Origin: Pseudomonas persica | Lineage (GTDB): Bacteria > Pseudomonadota > Gammaproteobacteria > Pseudomonadales > Pseudomonadaceae | Direction: 5' to 3' | DNA: 64,000 nt | Assembly: GCF_900291015.1 (NCBI RefSeq) | Contig: NZ_OLKL01000016.1 | Span: forward strand, 62,001-126,000 | Shown here: positions 41,194 through 50,731 of the stretch, one piece after another | Position numbering within the stretch: the stretch's first letter is position 1 | Layout: every line of letters begins with the position of its first letter | The notes under the pieces: generated by a model | What the model was told of the DNA's origin: nothing | Databases searched by the model: none | What the model saw: only the letters and a program-made list of their open reading frames with translations | Program-made: the position numbers and the translations under genes

Positions 41194-42395
41194 CGCAACA
41201 GCTCCAGGCCTTGATCCAGCGCCTCGAAGAAACGCTGCACGTCATCGCTGTCGTTATACAGCCCCAATGACACGCGGATCGCTCCCTCCAGGCCCAAGCC
41301 CTTCAGCAGCGGCATGGCACAGTGGTGCCCGGCACGCACGGCAATGCCTTGCTCGGTCAGCAGGTGGGCGATGTCGGCGTTGTGCACGCCTTCGATGACG
41401 AAACTGGCAAGGGCCGCCTGTGGCGTGCCAAGAATGCGCACACCATCGCGGTCCGCCAGGCCACGCAGCAGATGCTGGTGCAGGCTGGTTTCATGGCTTT
41501 CGAGCGCCTGGGCATCGAGGCTGGCCAGGTAATCCAGGGTTGCACCCAGGCCGATCACCCCGGCGATCGGCGGTGTCCCCGCCTCGAACCCCAACGGCGC
41601 CGGGCGGAAGCTGGCACTCTGGTACTCGGCCAGTTGCACCATCTCGCCACCGAACTGCCAGTGATGCAGCAGATCCAGCGCCTGGCTGCGGCCGTACAGC
41701 ACGCCAACGCCTTCCGGGCCGTACAGCTTGTGGCTGGAGAAGACATAGAAGTCGCAGCCAAGCTGCTGCACATCATGGCGGCCATGCACCACGCCCTGGG
41801 CACCGTCGACCACGGTCAGCGTGCCTTGCGCACGGGCATGGGCCAGCAGCGCCGGCAGCGGCTGCCAGGTGCCCAGCACGTTGGACAGCTGGCTCACCGC
41901 CAGCACCCGGGTGCGTGGGCCGATCAGTTGCAGCGCCTGGTCCAGGTCGATGCGGCCATGGGCATCCAGTGGCAGCACCACCAGGCGCAGGTTGCGCCGA
42001 CGCGCCAGCTGTTGCCAGGGCAGCAGGTTGGCATGGTGCTCCAGGGCGCTGACGGCAATTTCGTCGCCGGCCTCGAAGCGGTGTTCCAGGCCATAGGCCA
42101 GCAGGTTCAGTGCCGAGGTAGCGCCGTGGGTGAAGATGATCTGCCGTGAGTCTGCCGCATTGAGCCAGGCGGCAACCTTGTCGCGGCTGGTTTCGAAAGC
42201 CTGGGTCGCCAGTGCGCCGGGCAAGTGCTGGGCACGGTGCACGTTGGCCGCGCCATGGCCATAGTAATGGCCCAGGGCATCAAGCAGGGCTTGCGGCTTC
42301 TGGGTGGTGGCGGCGCTGTCCAGGTAGGTCTGGTGCTGCCGTTGCAGGGCGGCGATAGCGGGAAAATCGGCACGCCAGGGGGAGGGCTGGAACAT
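41190..42395 (-). CDS. csdA: Cysteine desulfurase CsdA
   Basis: A 401-residue class V PLP aminotransferase-fold enzyme that takes sulfur from cysteine. The PLP lysine is in FSSHKLYGPEGVG, and the catalytic cysteine is in RAGHHCAMP near residue 355. It forms an operon with csdE and stands beside tcdA. Confidence 0.94.
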   Translation of the reverse strand: MFQPSPWRADFPAIAALQRQHQTYLDSAATTQKPQALLDALGHYYGHGAANVHRAQHLPGALATQAFETSRDKVAAWLNAADSRQIIFTHGATSALNLLAYGLEHRFEAGDEIAVSALEHHANLLPWQQLARRRNLRLVVLPLDAHGRIDLDQALQLIGPRTRVLAVSQLSNVLGTWQPLPALLAHARAQGTLTVVDGAQGVVHGRHDVQQLGCDFYVFSSHKLYGPEGVGVLYGRSQALDLLHHWQFGGEMVQLAEYQSASFRPAPLGFEAGTPPIAGVIGLGATLDYLASLDAQALESHETSLHQHLLRGLADRDGVRILGTPQAALASFVIEGVHNADIAHLLTEQGIAVRAGHHCAMPLLKGLGLEGAIRVSLGLYNDSDDVQRFFEALDQGLELLR

Positions 42396-42413
42396 GGTCG
42401 CGGGGCCTGGAAT

Positions 42414-42443
42414 GAAAAACGGGTCTGGCGTGGTGCCAGACCC
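42414..42443 (-). terminator. Intrinsic terminator after dapD
   Basis: On the minus strand GGGTCTGGC-ACCAC-GCCAGACCC is followed by GTTTTTC. It lies 70 nt past dapD and just before csdA. Confidence 0.85.
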
Positions 42444-42473
42444 GATCTTAACATTTCAAACGCTGAGAATCCG

Positions 42474-42501
42474 CTGTTCGCGAGCAAGCTCGCGTCTACA
42501 G
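42474..42501. repeat. Short hairpin, REP-like half element
   Basis: CGCGAGCAAGCTCGCG with flanking TCTACAGGGG resembles a single REP unit seen in other pseudomonads (CGAGCAAGCTCG). It lies past the dapD stop. Confidence 0.5.
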
Positions 42502-42515
42502 GGGCTGACGGATTC

Positions 42516-43550
42516 TCAGTTGTGCGCGTGCAGTGCTTCGTTCAGCTCGATGGCCGACTTGTGGGTCTTGCACTCTACCGCGCCATTCAGCGAGTTGCGG
42601 CGGAACAGCAGGTCGGTCTGGCCGGCCAGGTCGCGGGCCTTGACCACTTTGACCAGCTGGTTGTTCTCGTCCAGCAGGTTCACCTTGGTACCAGCGGTGA
42701 TGTACAGGCCGGCTTCGACGGTGTTGCGGTCGCCCAGCGGAATGCCGATACCGGCGTTGGCGCCGATCAGGCAGCCTTCGCCAACCTTGATGACGATATT
42801 GCCGCCACCGGACAGGGTGCCCATGGTCGAGCAGCCGCCGCCCAGGTCGGAACCCTTGCCGACGAACACGCCAGCGGAAACGCGGCCTTCGATCATGCCC
42901 GGGCCTTCGGTGCCAGCGTTAAAGTTGACGAAGCCTTCGTGCATGATGGTGGTGCCTTCGCCGATGTAGGCGCCCAGGCGCACACGGGCGGTGTCGGCGA
43001 TACGCACGCCGGCCGGGACCACGTAGTCGGTCATTTTCGGGAACTTGTCCACCGAGAACACTTCCAGCAGCTCGCCCTTCAGGCGCGCTTCCAGTTGCAG
43101 CTCGGCCAACTCGGCCAGATCGACCGCGCCCTGGTTGGTCCAGGCCACGTTCGGCAGCAGCGGGAAAATGCCGGCCAGGCTCAAGCCGTGCGGCTTGACC
43201 AGGCGGTGCGACAGCAGGTGCAGCTTGAGGTAGGCCTCCGGGGTCGAGGTCAGCGCGGCGTCTTCGGCCAGCAGGGTGGCGACCAGCGGCTTGTGGCTTT
43301 CAGCCAGGCGGGTCAGCAGGGCGGCCTGGGCGGCATCCACACCTTTCACGGCTTCGGCCAGTTGCGCGGCCTGGGCGTTGCTGAAGGTGATGGCCTGGTT
43401 GCCACCTTGGTAACCGAGAACAGGGGCTACTGCAGCGACCAGATCGGCGCTCGGGTTGAGCAGCGGTTGTGCGTAGAACACTTCCAGCCAGGCGCCCTGG
43501 CGGTTCTGGGAGCCGACACCGAAGGCCAGGCTGAACAGGGTATTGGACAT
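42516..43550 (-). CDS. dapD: 2,3,4,5-tetrahydropyridine-2,6-dicarboxylate N-succinyltransferase
   Basis: A 344-residue enzyme of the long gamma-proteobacterial DapD type, with a left-handed parallel beta-helix of hexapeptide repeats (about 190-290: IADTARVRLGAYIGEGT, GGGCSTMGTLSGGG). It uses succinyl-CoA in the DAP/lysine pathway, before dapC and dapE. GAGGT lies six bases before ATG 43550. Confidence 0.95.
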   Translation of the reverse strand: MSNTLFSLAFGVGSQNRQGAWLEVFYAQPLLNPSADLVAAVAPVLGYQGGNQAITFSNAQAAQLAEAVKGVDAAQAALLTRLAESHKPLVATLLAEDAALTSTPEAYLKLHLLSHRLVKPHGLSLAGIFPLLPNVAWTNQGAVDLAELAELQLEARLKGELLEVFSVDKFPKMTDYVVPAGVRIADTARVRLGAYIGEGTTIMHEGFVNFNAGTEGPGMIEGRVSAGVFVGKGSDLGGGCSTMGTLSGGGNIVIKVGEGCLIGANAGIGIPLGDRNTVEAGLYITAGTKVNLLDENNQLVKVVKARDLAGQTDLLFRRNSLNGAVECKTHKSAIELNEALHAHN

Positions 43551-43580
43551 GTGATTACCTCGTGCGAAATAGGGTAGGGC

Positions 43581-43928
43581 TCAGGCCAGGGCAGCGGCGT
43601 ACAGGTCAGGCTTGAAGCCGACCAGGGTACGCGCGCCAAGGTTGAGCACCGGACGCTTGATCATCGACGGCTGGGCCAGCATCAACTCGACGGCCTTGGC
43701 CTGGTCGAGGTCGGCCTTGCAGGCGTCGTCCAGCTTGCGGAAGGTAGTGCCGGCACGGTTGAGGATGACTTCCCAGCCGTGCTCGTCGCACCAGCGGTTC
43801 AGGCTGTCGCGGTCGATGCCTTGGGTCTTGTAATCGTGGAATTCGTAGGCGATGGCCTGGTCTTCGAGCCAGGTACGCGCCTTTTTCATGGTGTCGCAGG
43901 CTTTGATGCCGTAGAGCGTGTAGGTCAT
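43581..43928 (-). CDS. ArsC/Spx-like reductase family protein
   Basis: A 115-residue thioredoxin-fold protein of the ArsC/Spx/MgsR family: LYGIKACDTMKKA with a single N-terminal Cys, then the conserved RPVLNLG near the C-terminus. Family members are arsenate-reductase-like, but a real substrate is not known for this group (YffB-like). It is 30 nt upstream of dapD and probably co-transcribed; the neighbourhood with dap genes is common. ATG 43937 is an alternative start; neither has a good ribosome-binding site. Confidence 0.88.
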   Translation of the reverse strand: MTYTLYGIKACDTMKKARTWLEDQAIAYEFHDYKTQGIDRDSLNRWCDEHGWEVILNRAGTTFRKLDDACKADLDQAKAVELMLAQPSMIKRPVLNLGARTLVGFKPDLYAAALA

Positions 43929-44054
43929 TGTGTGCATTGGGGATCACAGGCTGCCCCAATCTCTCCGTTTTCCGATGTCATTCGCGGGATTATGCGGGAA
44001 CGATCCTCGCGGCGCCACGCCCGTGGTGCCCATGTTTACTGATCAAGGTATGTC

Positions 44055-44354
44055 TCAAGCGACCAGGCGCTGTACCGAACCGATGATCTCATCACCGTGT
44101 TGCTGTTCGGCGGTGCGCAGATCGAAGGCGGTCTGCAGGTTGAGCCAGAACTCGGGGGTGGTGTCCAGGCAGATGGACAGGCGCAGCGCCATGTCGGCGG
44201 AAACACCGCCCCGTTCACGCAGGATATTGTTGACGGTTGGCGTGGCAACGCCTAGCGCCCGGGCCAGTGCCGCGGCGCTGAAACCCATTTCTTTCTGGAA
44301 GTCCTCACGCAGGACTTCTCCGGGATGAATCGGACGCATACCGCTCTTGAGCAT
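44055..44354 (-). CDS. graA: Antitoxin GraA (HigA family)
   Basis: A 99-residue HigA-type antitoxin with a helix-turn-helix (about 25-65: SAAALARALGVATPTVNNILR). It neutralises the toxin encoded just upstream and represses the operon. A good ribosome-binding site (TGAGGT) overlaps the toxin stop and lies six bases before ATG 44354. The pair closely matches my recollection of GraTA of P. putida KT2440. Confidence 0.9.
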   Translation of the reverse strand: MLKSGMRPIHPGEVLREDFQKEMGFSAAALARALGVATPTVNNILRERGGVSADMALRLSICLDTTPEFWLNLQTAFDLRTAEQQHGDEIIGSVQRLVA

Positions 44355-44362
44355 GATGCACC

Positions 44363-44641
44363 TCAGTGGTAATCGACAATTTCAACGTTAATCGGCCCGT
44401 TGTCGGTCCAGATAAAGCACAGGCGCCATTGGTCATTGACACGGATACTGTGCTGGCCAGCCCGGTTGCCGCTCAATGCCTCGAGACGGTTGCCAGGTGG
44501 CGACCGAAGGTCTCGCAGCTCTGCTGCGGCATCGAGCATGGCCAGTTTGCGCTCCGCAACTGACTTGATATCTGACCACCGCCGTGTCTTTCCATGAGTA
44601 AAAAGTGCTTCCGTGTCGGCACAGCTGAAGCTTCGAATCAT
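44363..44641 (-). CDS. graT: Toxin GraT (HigB/RelE family)
   Basis: A 92-residue HigB-type ribosome-dependent mRNA endonuclease (start MIRSFSCADTEALF; C-terminal QWRLCFIWTDNGP and VEIVDYH). GraT of P. putida is a mild toxin that slows growth. The toxin gene comes first in the operon, as in higBA loci, and the antitoxin follows 8 nt later. The toxin start has no clear Shine-Dalgarno sequence (CAACCCC before ATG), unlike graA. Confidence 0.9.
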   Translation of the reverse strand: MIRSFSCADTEALFTHGKTRRWSDIKSVAERKLAMLDAAAELRDLRSPPGNRLEALSGNRAGQHSIRVNDQWRLCFIWTDNGPINVEIVDYH

Positions 44642-44652
44642 GGGGTTGAATG

Positions 44653-44671
44653 CTTAACGTTATTCGTTAAG
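44653..44671. promoter_or_regulatory. GraA operator candidate
   Basis: A perfect inverted repeat CTTAACG-N5-CGTTAAG between the -10 box and the graT start. The expected transcription start falls at its edge, which suits autorepression by the helix-turn-helix antitoxin. Confidence 0.7.
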
Positions 44672-44675
44672 GTCG

Positions 44676-44703
44676 ATTATACGACGAGATCCCAGCAGTT
44701 CAA
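44676..44703 (-). promoter_or_regulatory. graTA promoter
   Basis: On the minus strand TTGAAC (44703-44698), a 16-nt spacer and a perfect TATAAT (44681-44676). A strong sigma-70 type promoter 35 nt before graT. Confidence 0.78.
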
Positions 44704-44891
44704 GCCCTTGACTCGCGCACGATACTTGCCAACGTCAGTCACGATTGCTGGGTATCATCATGTTACATGTTAATTCGCCACCTGCGACTATCGTGCAGCG
44801 GCCCCGAATCGCCCATCGCCGCTAACATATTGTTTCAATGGCGATGTTTCGCCCTGTTGTCGTTTCTGGTTCACAAAGGAAGCTTTCCCGG

Positions 44892-46538
44892 ATGCAGTCC
44901 GCCTACACCGTCCTCATCCTGCTGACGCTGGTCAGCGTGTCGAAGCTGGTCGGCCGCATGATTCCGTTGCCCTTGCCGCTGGTGCAGATCGCCGCCGGTG
45001 CCTTGCTCGCGTGGCCGACACTGGGCCTGCATGTGGCTTTGGACCCCGAGCTGTTCCTGTTCCTGTTCCTGCCGCCGTTGCTGTTCGCCGACGGCTGGCG
45101 CATTCCCAAGCGCGAGTTGTGGCGCATTCGCGGGCCGGTGGTGGCGCTGGCCGTGGGCCTGGTGCTGTTTACCGTGGTCGGCGCCGGTTACTTCATTCAC
45201 TGGTTGCTGCCGAGCATCCCGTTGCCGGTGGCCTTCGCTTTGGCTGCAGTGCTTTCGCCGACCGACGCCGTGGCCGTTTCGGCGATTACCCAGGACCGCC
45301 TGCCCACCCCGCTGATGCACATGTTGCAGGGTGAGGCACTGATGAATGATGCGTCGGGCCTGGTGACCTTCAAGTTTGCCTTGGCGGCGGCGATCACCGG
45401 GGCGTTCTCGCTGGCCGACGCGAGTTTCAGTTTCGTGCTGGTCGCACTGGGTGGCCTGGCGGTGGGCGTGGCCCTGAGCTGGCTGATCGGACGCCTGCGC
45501 ATGTGGATGATTACCCGTGGCTGGGACGATCCCGCTACCCACGTGGTGTTCATGTTGCTGCTGCCGTTTGCCGCCTACGTGCTGGCCGAGCGCCTGGGCG
45601 TGTCGGGCATCCTTTCGGCGGTGGCGGCCGGCATGATGCAGAGCTGGCTCGACCTGCTGCCACGGCAGACCAGCACGCGCCTGCTCAACCGCAGCGTGTG
45701 GTCGCTGCTGGAGTTCGCTTTCAACGGCCTGATCTTCCTGCTGCTGGGCCTGCAGCTGCCAGATATCATCAAGGCGGTGGTCAGCCATGAAACGACCGTG
45801 TGGCCGACCCTGGCCTACCGCTGCCTGGACGTGGTGGCGATCTTCGCCGCGCTGATTCTGCTGCGATTCATCTGGGTGCAGAGCATCTGGCGCTCGATCG
45901 GTGTGGTGCGCCGCTGGCGCGGCAAGCCGGCGCTGGTACTGATGCCCACGGCCCGCTCCTGCTGGCTGCTGACCTTGGGCGGCGTGCGCGGTGCGGTTAC
46001 CCTCGCCGGTGTGATGTCGATCCCGTTGCTGATAGGTGTCGGCAAGGTCTTCCCGGAGCGTGACCTGCTGATCTTCATTGCCGCCGGGGTGATCCTGCTG
46101 TCGTTGATCAGTGCCTGTATCGCCCTGCCGCTATTGCTGCGTGGGGTGACCAAGAGCCCTGACGAGCGCTTGCACCAAGAGGTGCAGGAAGCCTGGCGGC
46201 GCACGGCGGAGGCGGCGATCCATGCGCTGGAGGCAGAGGAAGTGATCGACAGCAAGGCCCCGCAGGATGCCGCGCAGGCGACCCTGGCGACCGAGCTGAA
46301 GGCGCGGTTGATGGCGGAATACCGCGATGAACTGGACAGTTACAACGACAGTGCCGAAGCCAAGGCCCTGGCCGAGCAGATGGACCTGCTGGAGCGGCGT
46401 TTGCGCTTGCGGGCGCTGCGGGCGCAGCGGCTGGAGTTGTATGAGCTACATCGCCAGCATCTGGTGGGGGATGAAGTGGTGCGGCAGGTGCTGGGTGAGC
46501 TGGATATGAGTGAGGCAAACCTAGGGGCGGTCAGGTAG
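44892..46538 (+). CDS. Na+/H+ antiporter, CPA1 family
   Basis: A 548-residue membrane protein with about 12 helices and a cytoplasmic, charged C-terminal tail (about 430-548) with coiled-coil character. CPA1 signatures SPTDAVAVSAI and GEALMNDASGLV (with the transport ND) are present. It should exchange Na+ (or K+) for H+ at the inner membrane. The start ATG 44892 has AAAGGAAG upstream; an in-frame extension to 44838 is less likely. Confidence 0.92.
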   Translation: MQSAYTVLILLTLVSVSKLVGRMIPLPLPLVQIAAGALLAWPTLGLHVALDPELFLFLFLPPLLFADGWRIPKRELWRIRGPVVALAVGLVLFTVVGAGYFIHWLLPSIPLPVAFALAAVLSPTDAVAVSAITQDRLPTPLMHMLQGEALMNDASGLVTFKFALAAAITGAFSLADASFSFVLVALGGLAVGVALSWLIGRLRMWMITRGWDDPATHVVFMLLLPFAAYVLAERLGVSGILSAVAAGMMQSWLDLLPRQTSTRLLNRSVWSLLEFAFNGLIFLLLGLQLPDIIKAVVSHETTVWPTLAYRCLDVVAIFAALILLRFIWVQSIWRSIGVVRRWRGKPALVLMPTARSCWLLTLGGVRGAVTLAGVMSIPLLIGVGKVFPERDLLIFIAAGVILLSLISACIALPLLLRGVTKSPDERLHQEVQEAWRRTAEAAIHALEAEEVIDSKAPQDAAQATLATELKARLMAEYRDELDSYNDSAEAKALAEQMDLLERRLRLRALRAQRLELYELHRQHLVGDEVVRQVLGELDMSEANLGAVR

Positions 46539-46561
46539 ACCGCAGGGGGTCGCTTTGCGGC

Positions 46562-46648
46562 CCTGTGGGAGCGGGTTTACCCGCGAATCAGGCGACGTGG
46601 TGCCATGCACCGCGTTGGATTCTTCGCGGCTAAAGCCGCTCCCACAGG
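46562..46648. repeat. REP-type inverted repeat pair
   Basis: CCTGTGGGAGCGGGTTTACC (from 46562) faces a different variant, TTCGCGGCTAAAGCCGCTCC, ending 46648. It pairs two sub-variants of the same class, between convergent antiporter and dapC. Confidence 0.75.
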
Positions 46649-46760
46649 ATGCACGGACCGCTTGCGAATTCAGTTCTCTATGCGACAGCGCAGCCCAAAG
46701 GGCTGGGCCATCTCCCACAGGTACTGCACAACACTCAATAATTGTACGGCCTCTGTCGAA

Positions 46761-47957
46761 TCAGCGGTTCTGCAGGAATTCGCGAATCCGCTCCGCCGCC
46801 TCGATGCACTCGGCCAGCGGTGCAACCAGCGCCATGCGCACGCGCCCGGCGCCCGGGTTCACGCCATTCACTTCACGCGACAGGTACGACCCCGGCACCA
46901 CCGTCACATGCTGGGCCTCGAACAGGTCACGGGTGAACTCGGCATCGCCGCCGGGCACCTTGGCCCACAGGTAGAAGCTGCCATCCGGGCGCTGCACATC
47001 CAGCACCGGCTGCAGGATATCCAGCACGGCATCGTACTTGGCGCGGTACTGGTCGCGGTTCTCGCGCACATGCGCTTCATCCTGCCAGGCAGCGATGCTG
47101 GCCAGCTGGGTTTGTACCGGCATGGCGCAGCCGTGGTAGGTACGGTACAGCAGGAACGGCTTGATGATCTCGGCGTCACCGGCGACGAAGCCAGAGCGCA
47201 GACCTGGCAGGTTGGAGCGCTTGGACAGGCTGTGGAATACCACGCAGCGCTTGAAGTCGCTGCGGCCCAGTTCCGCACAGGCAGTCAGCAGACCCGGTGG
47301 CGGGGCGTCCTCGTCGAAGTACAGTTCGCTGTAGCACTCGTCGGCGGCAATCACGAAATCGTGCTCGTCGGCCAGGGCAATCAACTTCTTCAGGGTATCC
47401 ATCGGCACCAGTGCGCCCGTGGGATTGCCCGGTGAGCACAGGAACAGGATCTGGCAACGCTTCCACACATCAACCGGCACGGCGTCGAAGTCAGGGTTGA
47501 AGCCGTTGCTTTCCAGGCACGGCAGGTAGTGCGGGGTGGCACCGGCCAGCAGCGCTGCGCCTTCGTAGATCTGGTAGAACGGATTGGGGCTGACCACCAG
47601 GCCGTCATCGGCGCGGTTGACCACGGCCTGGGTGAAGGCGAACAGCGCTTCACGGGTGCCGTTTACCGGCAGGATGTGGCGGTCGGCGTCCAGCCAGCCG
47701 GCCGGTACGCCAAAGCGCCGCTCGCACCACTGGCCAATGGCCTGGCGCAGGGCCGGCAGGCCGATGGTGCTCGGGTACACCGCCAGCTTGTCGAGGTTGT
47801 CGGCCATGGCCTGGGCGACGAACGCCGGCGATTCGTGCTTCGGCTCACCGATCGACAGGGCGATGGCGCGTTTGTCTGCCGCAGGCTTCACGCTGCCCAG
47901 CAGGGCGCGGAGCTTCTCGAACGGATAGGGCTGAAGCTGGGTCAGGGCATGGTTCAT
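46761..47957 (-). CDS. dapC: Succinyldiaminopimelate transaminase
   Basis: A 398-residue fold-type I PLP aminotransferase. The PLP lysine is in FHSLSKRSNLPGLR. It is placed next to glnD, the usual location of dapC in pseudomonads, and fills the step between DapD and DapE. glnD ends 30 nt upstream on the same strand, so they are probably co-transcribed. Confidence 0.93.
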   Translation of the reverse strand: MNHALTQLQPYPFEKLRALLGSVKPAADKRAIALSIGEPKHESPAFVAQAMADNLDKLAVYPSTIGLPALRQAIGQWCERRFGVPAGWLDADRHILPVNGTREALFAFTQAVVNRADDGLVVSPNPFYQIYEGAALLAGATPHYLPCLESNGFNPDFDAVPVDVWKRCQILFLCSPGNPTGALVPMDTLKKLIALADEHDFVIAADECYSELYFDEDAPPPGLLTACAELGRSDFKRCVVFHSLSKRSNLPGLRSGFVAGDAEIIKPFLLYRTYHGCAMPVQTQLASIAAWQDEAHVRENRDQYRAKYDAVLDILQPVLDVQRPDGSFYLWAKVPGGDAEFTRDLFEAQHVTVVPGSYLSREVNGVNPGAGRVRMALVAPLAECIEAAERIREFLQNR

Positions 47958-47987
47958 TGGCGCAAGGTCTCGTCAATCATCTAGTCG

Positions 47988-50690
47988 TTAAAAGGTCACG
48001 CGGGTAGGGCTGGCATCGCTGGCCTGGCCGGTCTGCAACTGCTGGACGATGGCCTCCTGCAGTCGGCTGCACAGCTGTGGGTCGGACAACGGCTGGTTGT
48101 CGGCATCGGTGATGAAGAACACGTCTTCCACCCGCTCGCCAAGGGTGGCGATCTTGGCGTTCTGCAGTGACAGGTCGAACTCCAGGAAGATCCGCCCCAG
48201 CCGGGCCAGCAGGCCTGGGCGGTCGGGGGCGGTGATTTCGAGGATGGTCACCGGTCGCTGGGCATCGTTGAGGATGGTCACCTGTGGCGGGAAGTCGAAG
48301 TGCTTGAGCTGGCGCGGCACCCGGCGCTGGATGATGGTCGGGTAGTCCTCGGGGTTGCGCAGCGCTTCGGTCAGACCGTTGCGAATCTGCTTGACCCGCT
48401 GCGGGTTGTCGCCGATCGAGCCGCCGTCGTTGTCCAGCACGATGTAGGTGTCGAGGGTGAACTGGCTGCTCGAGGTGATGATCCGCGCGTCATGAATGTT
48501 CAGGTTCAGCTGCGACATGGCCGCCACCGTCACGGCGAAGAAGTCGTGCTGGTCGGGGGCATAGATGAAAATCTGCGTACCACCCTCGAACTCGCGCTGG
48601 GTGGTTTCCTTGATCAGCACCAGCGGCCCGCCATCGGCCGGCTGCTGAAGGATTGCGTCACTGTGCCAGGCCACGTCGGCAGCGGTGTGCTTGAGGAAGT
48701 AGTCATCGCCCAGCTGCGACCACAGCTGCTCGACGTCGTCCGGGTCGGTGCCTTCGCGCACCAGGATATCCAGCGCTGCCAATTGGGTCTGACGAATCTG
48801 CTCTTCGCGGTCCAGCGGGTTTTCCAGGCCACGGCGCAGGGCGCGCTTGGTCTCGGTGTAGAGCTGGCGCAGCAGGCTGGCCCGCCACGAGTTCCACAGG
48901 CTGGGGTTGGTGGCGTTGATATCGGCCACGGTCAGCACGTACAGGTAGTCCAGGCGCGTCTCGTCGCCCACGTGCAGGGCAAAATCGTTGATCACCTGCG
49001 GGTCGGACAGGTCCTTGCGCTGGGCGGTGGTCGACATCACCAGGTGGTTCTGCACCAGCCAGACGATCAGCCGGCTGTCCCAGGCCGGCAGTTGGTGGCG
49101 TTCGCAGAATTTCTGCGCATCCACCGCGCCCAGCTCGGAATGGTCGCCCTGGCGGCCCTTGCCGATGTCGTGGTACAGGCCGGCCAGGTAGATCAGCTCA
49201 GGCTTGGGCAGGCGGCCCATGAGCTTGCTGGCCAGCGGGAATTTCTCGGACACCGGCGTGTATTGCAGCTTGCGCAGGTGCTTGATGAGGTTGAGGGTGT
49301 GCGCATCGACCGTATAGATGTGGAACAGGTCGTGCTGCATCTGCCCGACGATCAGGCCGAACTCCGGCAGGTAGCGGCCAAGGATGCCGTAGCGGTTCAT
49401 CCGCCGCAGGTTGCGGTGGATGCCGATTTCGCACTTGAACAGCTCGATGAACAGGCTGGTGTTGCGGATATCGGTGCGGAAGGTGTCGTCGATCAGGTGG
49501 CGGTGCTCGCGCAGCAGGCGCACGGTATCGGCGCGTACGCCCTTGATCTCGGGGTGCTGGGCCATCAGCACGAAGATTTCCAGCATGGCGAACGGGGTGC
49601 GCTTGAACACGTTCGGCCTGGCCGCTTCAATATAACCGTCATGCAGGCGGAAGCGCGCATTCAGCGGCTGGGTGGTGCCGCTGTCGTCATCGGCGAGGAT
49701 GACCTCCTCGAAGTGCTGGATGATCAGGTCGCACAGCTGGCTGATGCTCATCACCACCCGGTAGTACTGCTGCATGAACTGCTCGATTGCCCGCTTGGGG
49801 TTGTCGTCGCTGTAGCCCAGCAACGCGGCGATGCTGCGCTGGTGGTCGAACAGCAGACGGTCCTCGGCACGCCCGGCCAGCATGTGCAGGGCGTAGCGCA
49901 CCTTCCACAGGAAGTCCTGGGACGAGGCCAGCAGCTCGTTCTCGCTTTCCAGCAGGAAACCTTCGCCGGCCAGCGCATGCAGGTTGAGGGTGCCGTACTG
50001 GCGGCGGGCCACCCACAACACTGTCTGGATGTCACGCAGGCCACCGGGCGAACCTTTCACATTGGGTTCGAGGTTGTACTCGGTGTCGTTGTACTTGTGG
50101 TGGCGGGCCTTGAGTTCGGCTCGTTTGGCCAGGAAGAAGTCCTTGCTCGGCCACATGTGCGCGGTGCTGGTCACCTCCAGCATGCGCTGGCGCAGGGCCT
50201 CGGGGCCGGCAATGGTGCGGCTTTCCATCAGGTTGGTGATAACCGTCAGGTCGGCGCGGGCCTGCTCGGCGCACTCGTCGACGGTGCGCACGCTCTGGCC
50301 CACTTCCAGGCCAATGTCCCACAGCAAGGTGAGAAACCGCTCGATGGCGTCGCGGTACTGCTCGTGTTCGGCAGCGCCCAGCAAGATCAGCAGGTCGATG
50401 TCCGAATGCGGGTGCAGTTCACCGCGCCCGTAGCCACCCACCGCGACCAGGGCGATGCCGCTCTGGTCGCCCCAGTCGAACTGGTTCCAGGCCTGTTGCA
50501 GGATATTGTCGACGAGCCAGGCGCGGGCCTCGATCAGTGGGCGGATTTCGCTGCCGCTGCGGAAACGCCTGTCGAGCACCTCGCCGGCCTGGCGGATGGC
50601 TTTCTTGAAGGCGGCGATGGGGCTCGCCTTGAGGGCCAGTTCCGCCTGGAACTGGCCACGGTCGAACAGCTCGGGGTCCACCTGGGGCAT
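47988..50690 (-). CDS. glnD: PII uridylyltransferase/uridylyl-removing enzyme GlnD
   Basis: A 900-residue bifunctional nitrogen sensor. The N-terminal nucleotidyltransferase domain has [15 protein letters not shown], the central HD domain has [15 protein letters not shown], and two C-terminal ACT domains (about 700-780 and 810-890) bind glutamine. It uridylylates PII (GlnB/GlnK) under nitrogen limitation. ATG 50690 is supported by AGGAA upstream; the extension to 50819 overlaps map and is rejected. It follows map in the same direction. Confidence 0.96.
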   Translation of the reverse strand: MPQVDPELFDRGQFQAELALKASPIAAFKKAIRQAGEVLDRRFRSGSEIRPLIEARAWLVDNILQQAWNQFDWGDQSGIALVAVGGYGRGELHPHSDIDLLILLGAAEHEQYRDAIERFLTLLWDIGLEVGQSVRTVDECAEQARADLTVITNLMESRTIAGPEALRQRMLEVTSTAHMWPSKDFFLAKRAELKARHHKYNDTEYNLEPNVKGSPGGLRDIQTVLWVARRQYGTLNLHALAGEGFLLESENELLASSQDFLWKVRYALHMLAGRAEDRLLFDHQRSIAALLGYSDDNPKRAIEQFMQQYYRVVMSISQLCDLIIQHFEEVILADDDSGTTQPLNARFRLHDGYIEAARPNVFKRTPFAMLEIFVLMAQHPEIKGVRADTVRLLREHRHLIDDTFRTDIRNTSLFIELFKCEIGIHRNLRRMNRYGILGRYLPEFGLIVGQMQHDLFHIYTVDAHTLNLIKHLRKLQYTPVSEKFPLASKLMGRLPKPELIYLAGLYHDIGKGRQGDHSELGAVDAQKFCERHQLPAWDSRLIVWLVQNHLVMSTTAQRKDLSDPQVINDFALHVGDETRLDYLYVLTVADINATNPSLWNSWRASLLRQLYTETKRALRRGLENPLDREEQIRQTQLAALDILVREGTDPDDVEQLWSQLGDDYFLKHTAADVAWHSDAILQQPADGGPLVLIKETTQREFEGGTQIFIYAPDQHDFFAVTVAAMSQLNLNIHDARIITSSSQFTLDTYIVLDNDGGSIGDNPQRVKQIRNGLTEALRNPEDYPTIIQRRVPRQLKHFDFPPQVTILNDAQRPVTILEITAPDRPGLLARLGRIFLEFDLSLQNAKIATLGERVEDVFFITDADNQPLSDPQLCSRLQEAIVQQLQTGQASDASPTRVTF

Positions 50691-50731
50691 CGCGTCACGT
50701 TCCTGTCGTGGGGTGGCCTGTCGGAGTGCGG

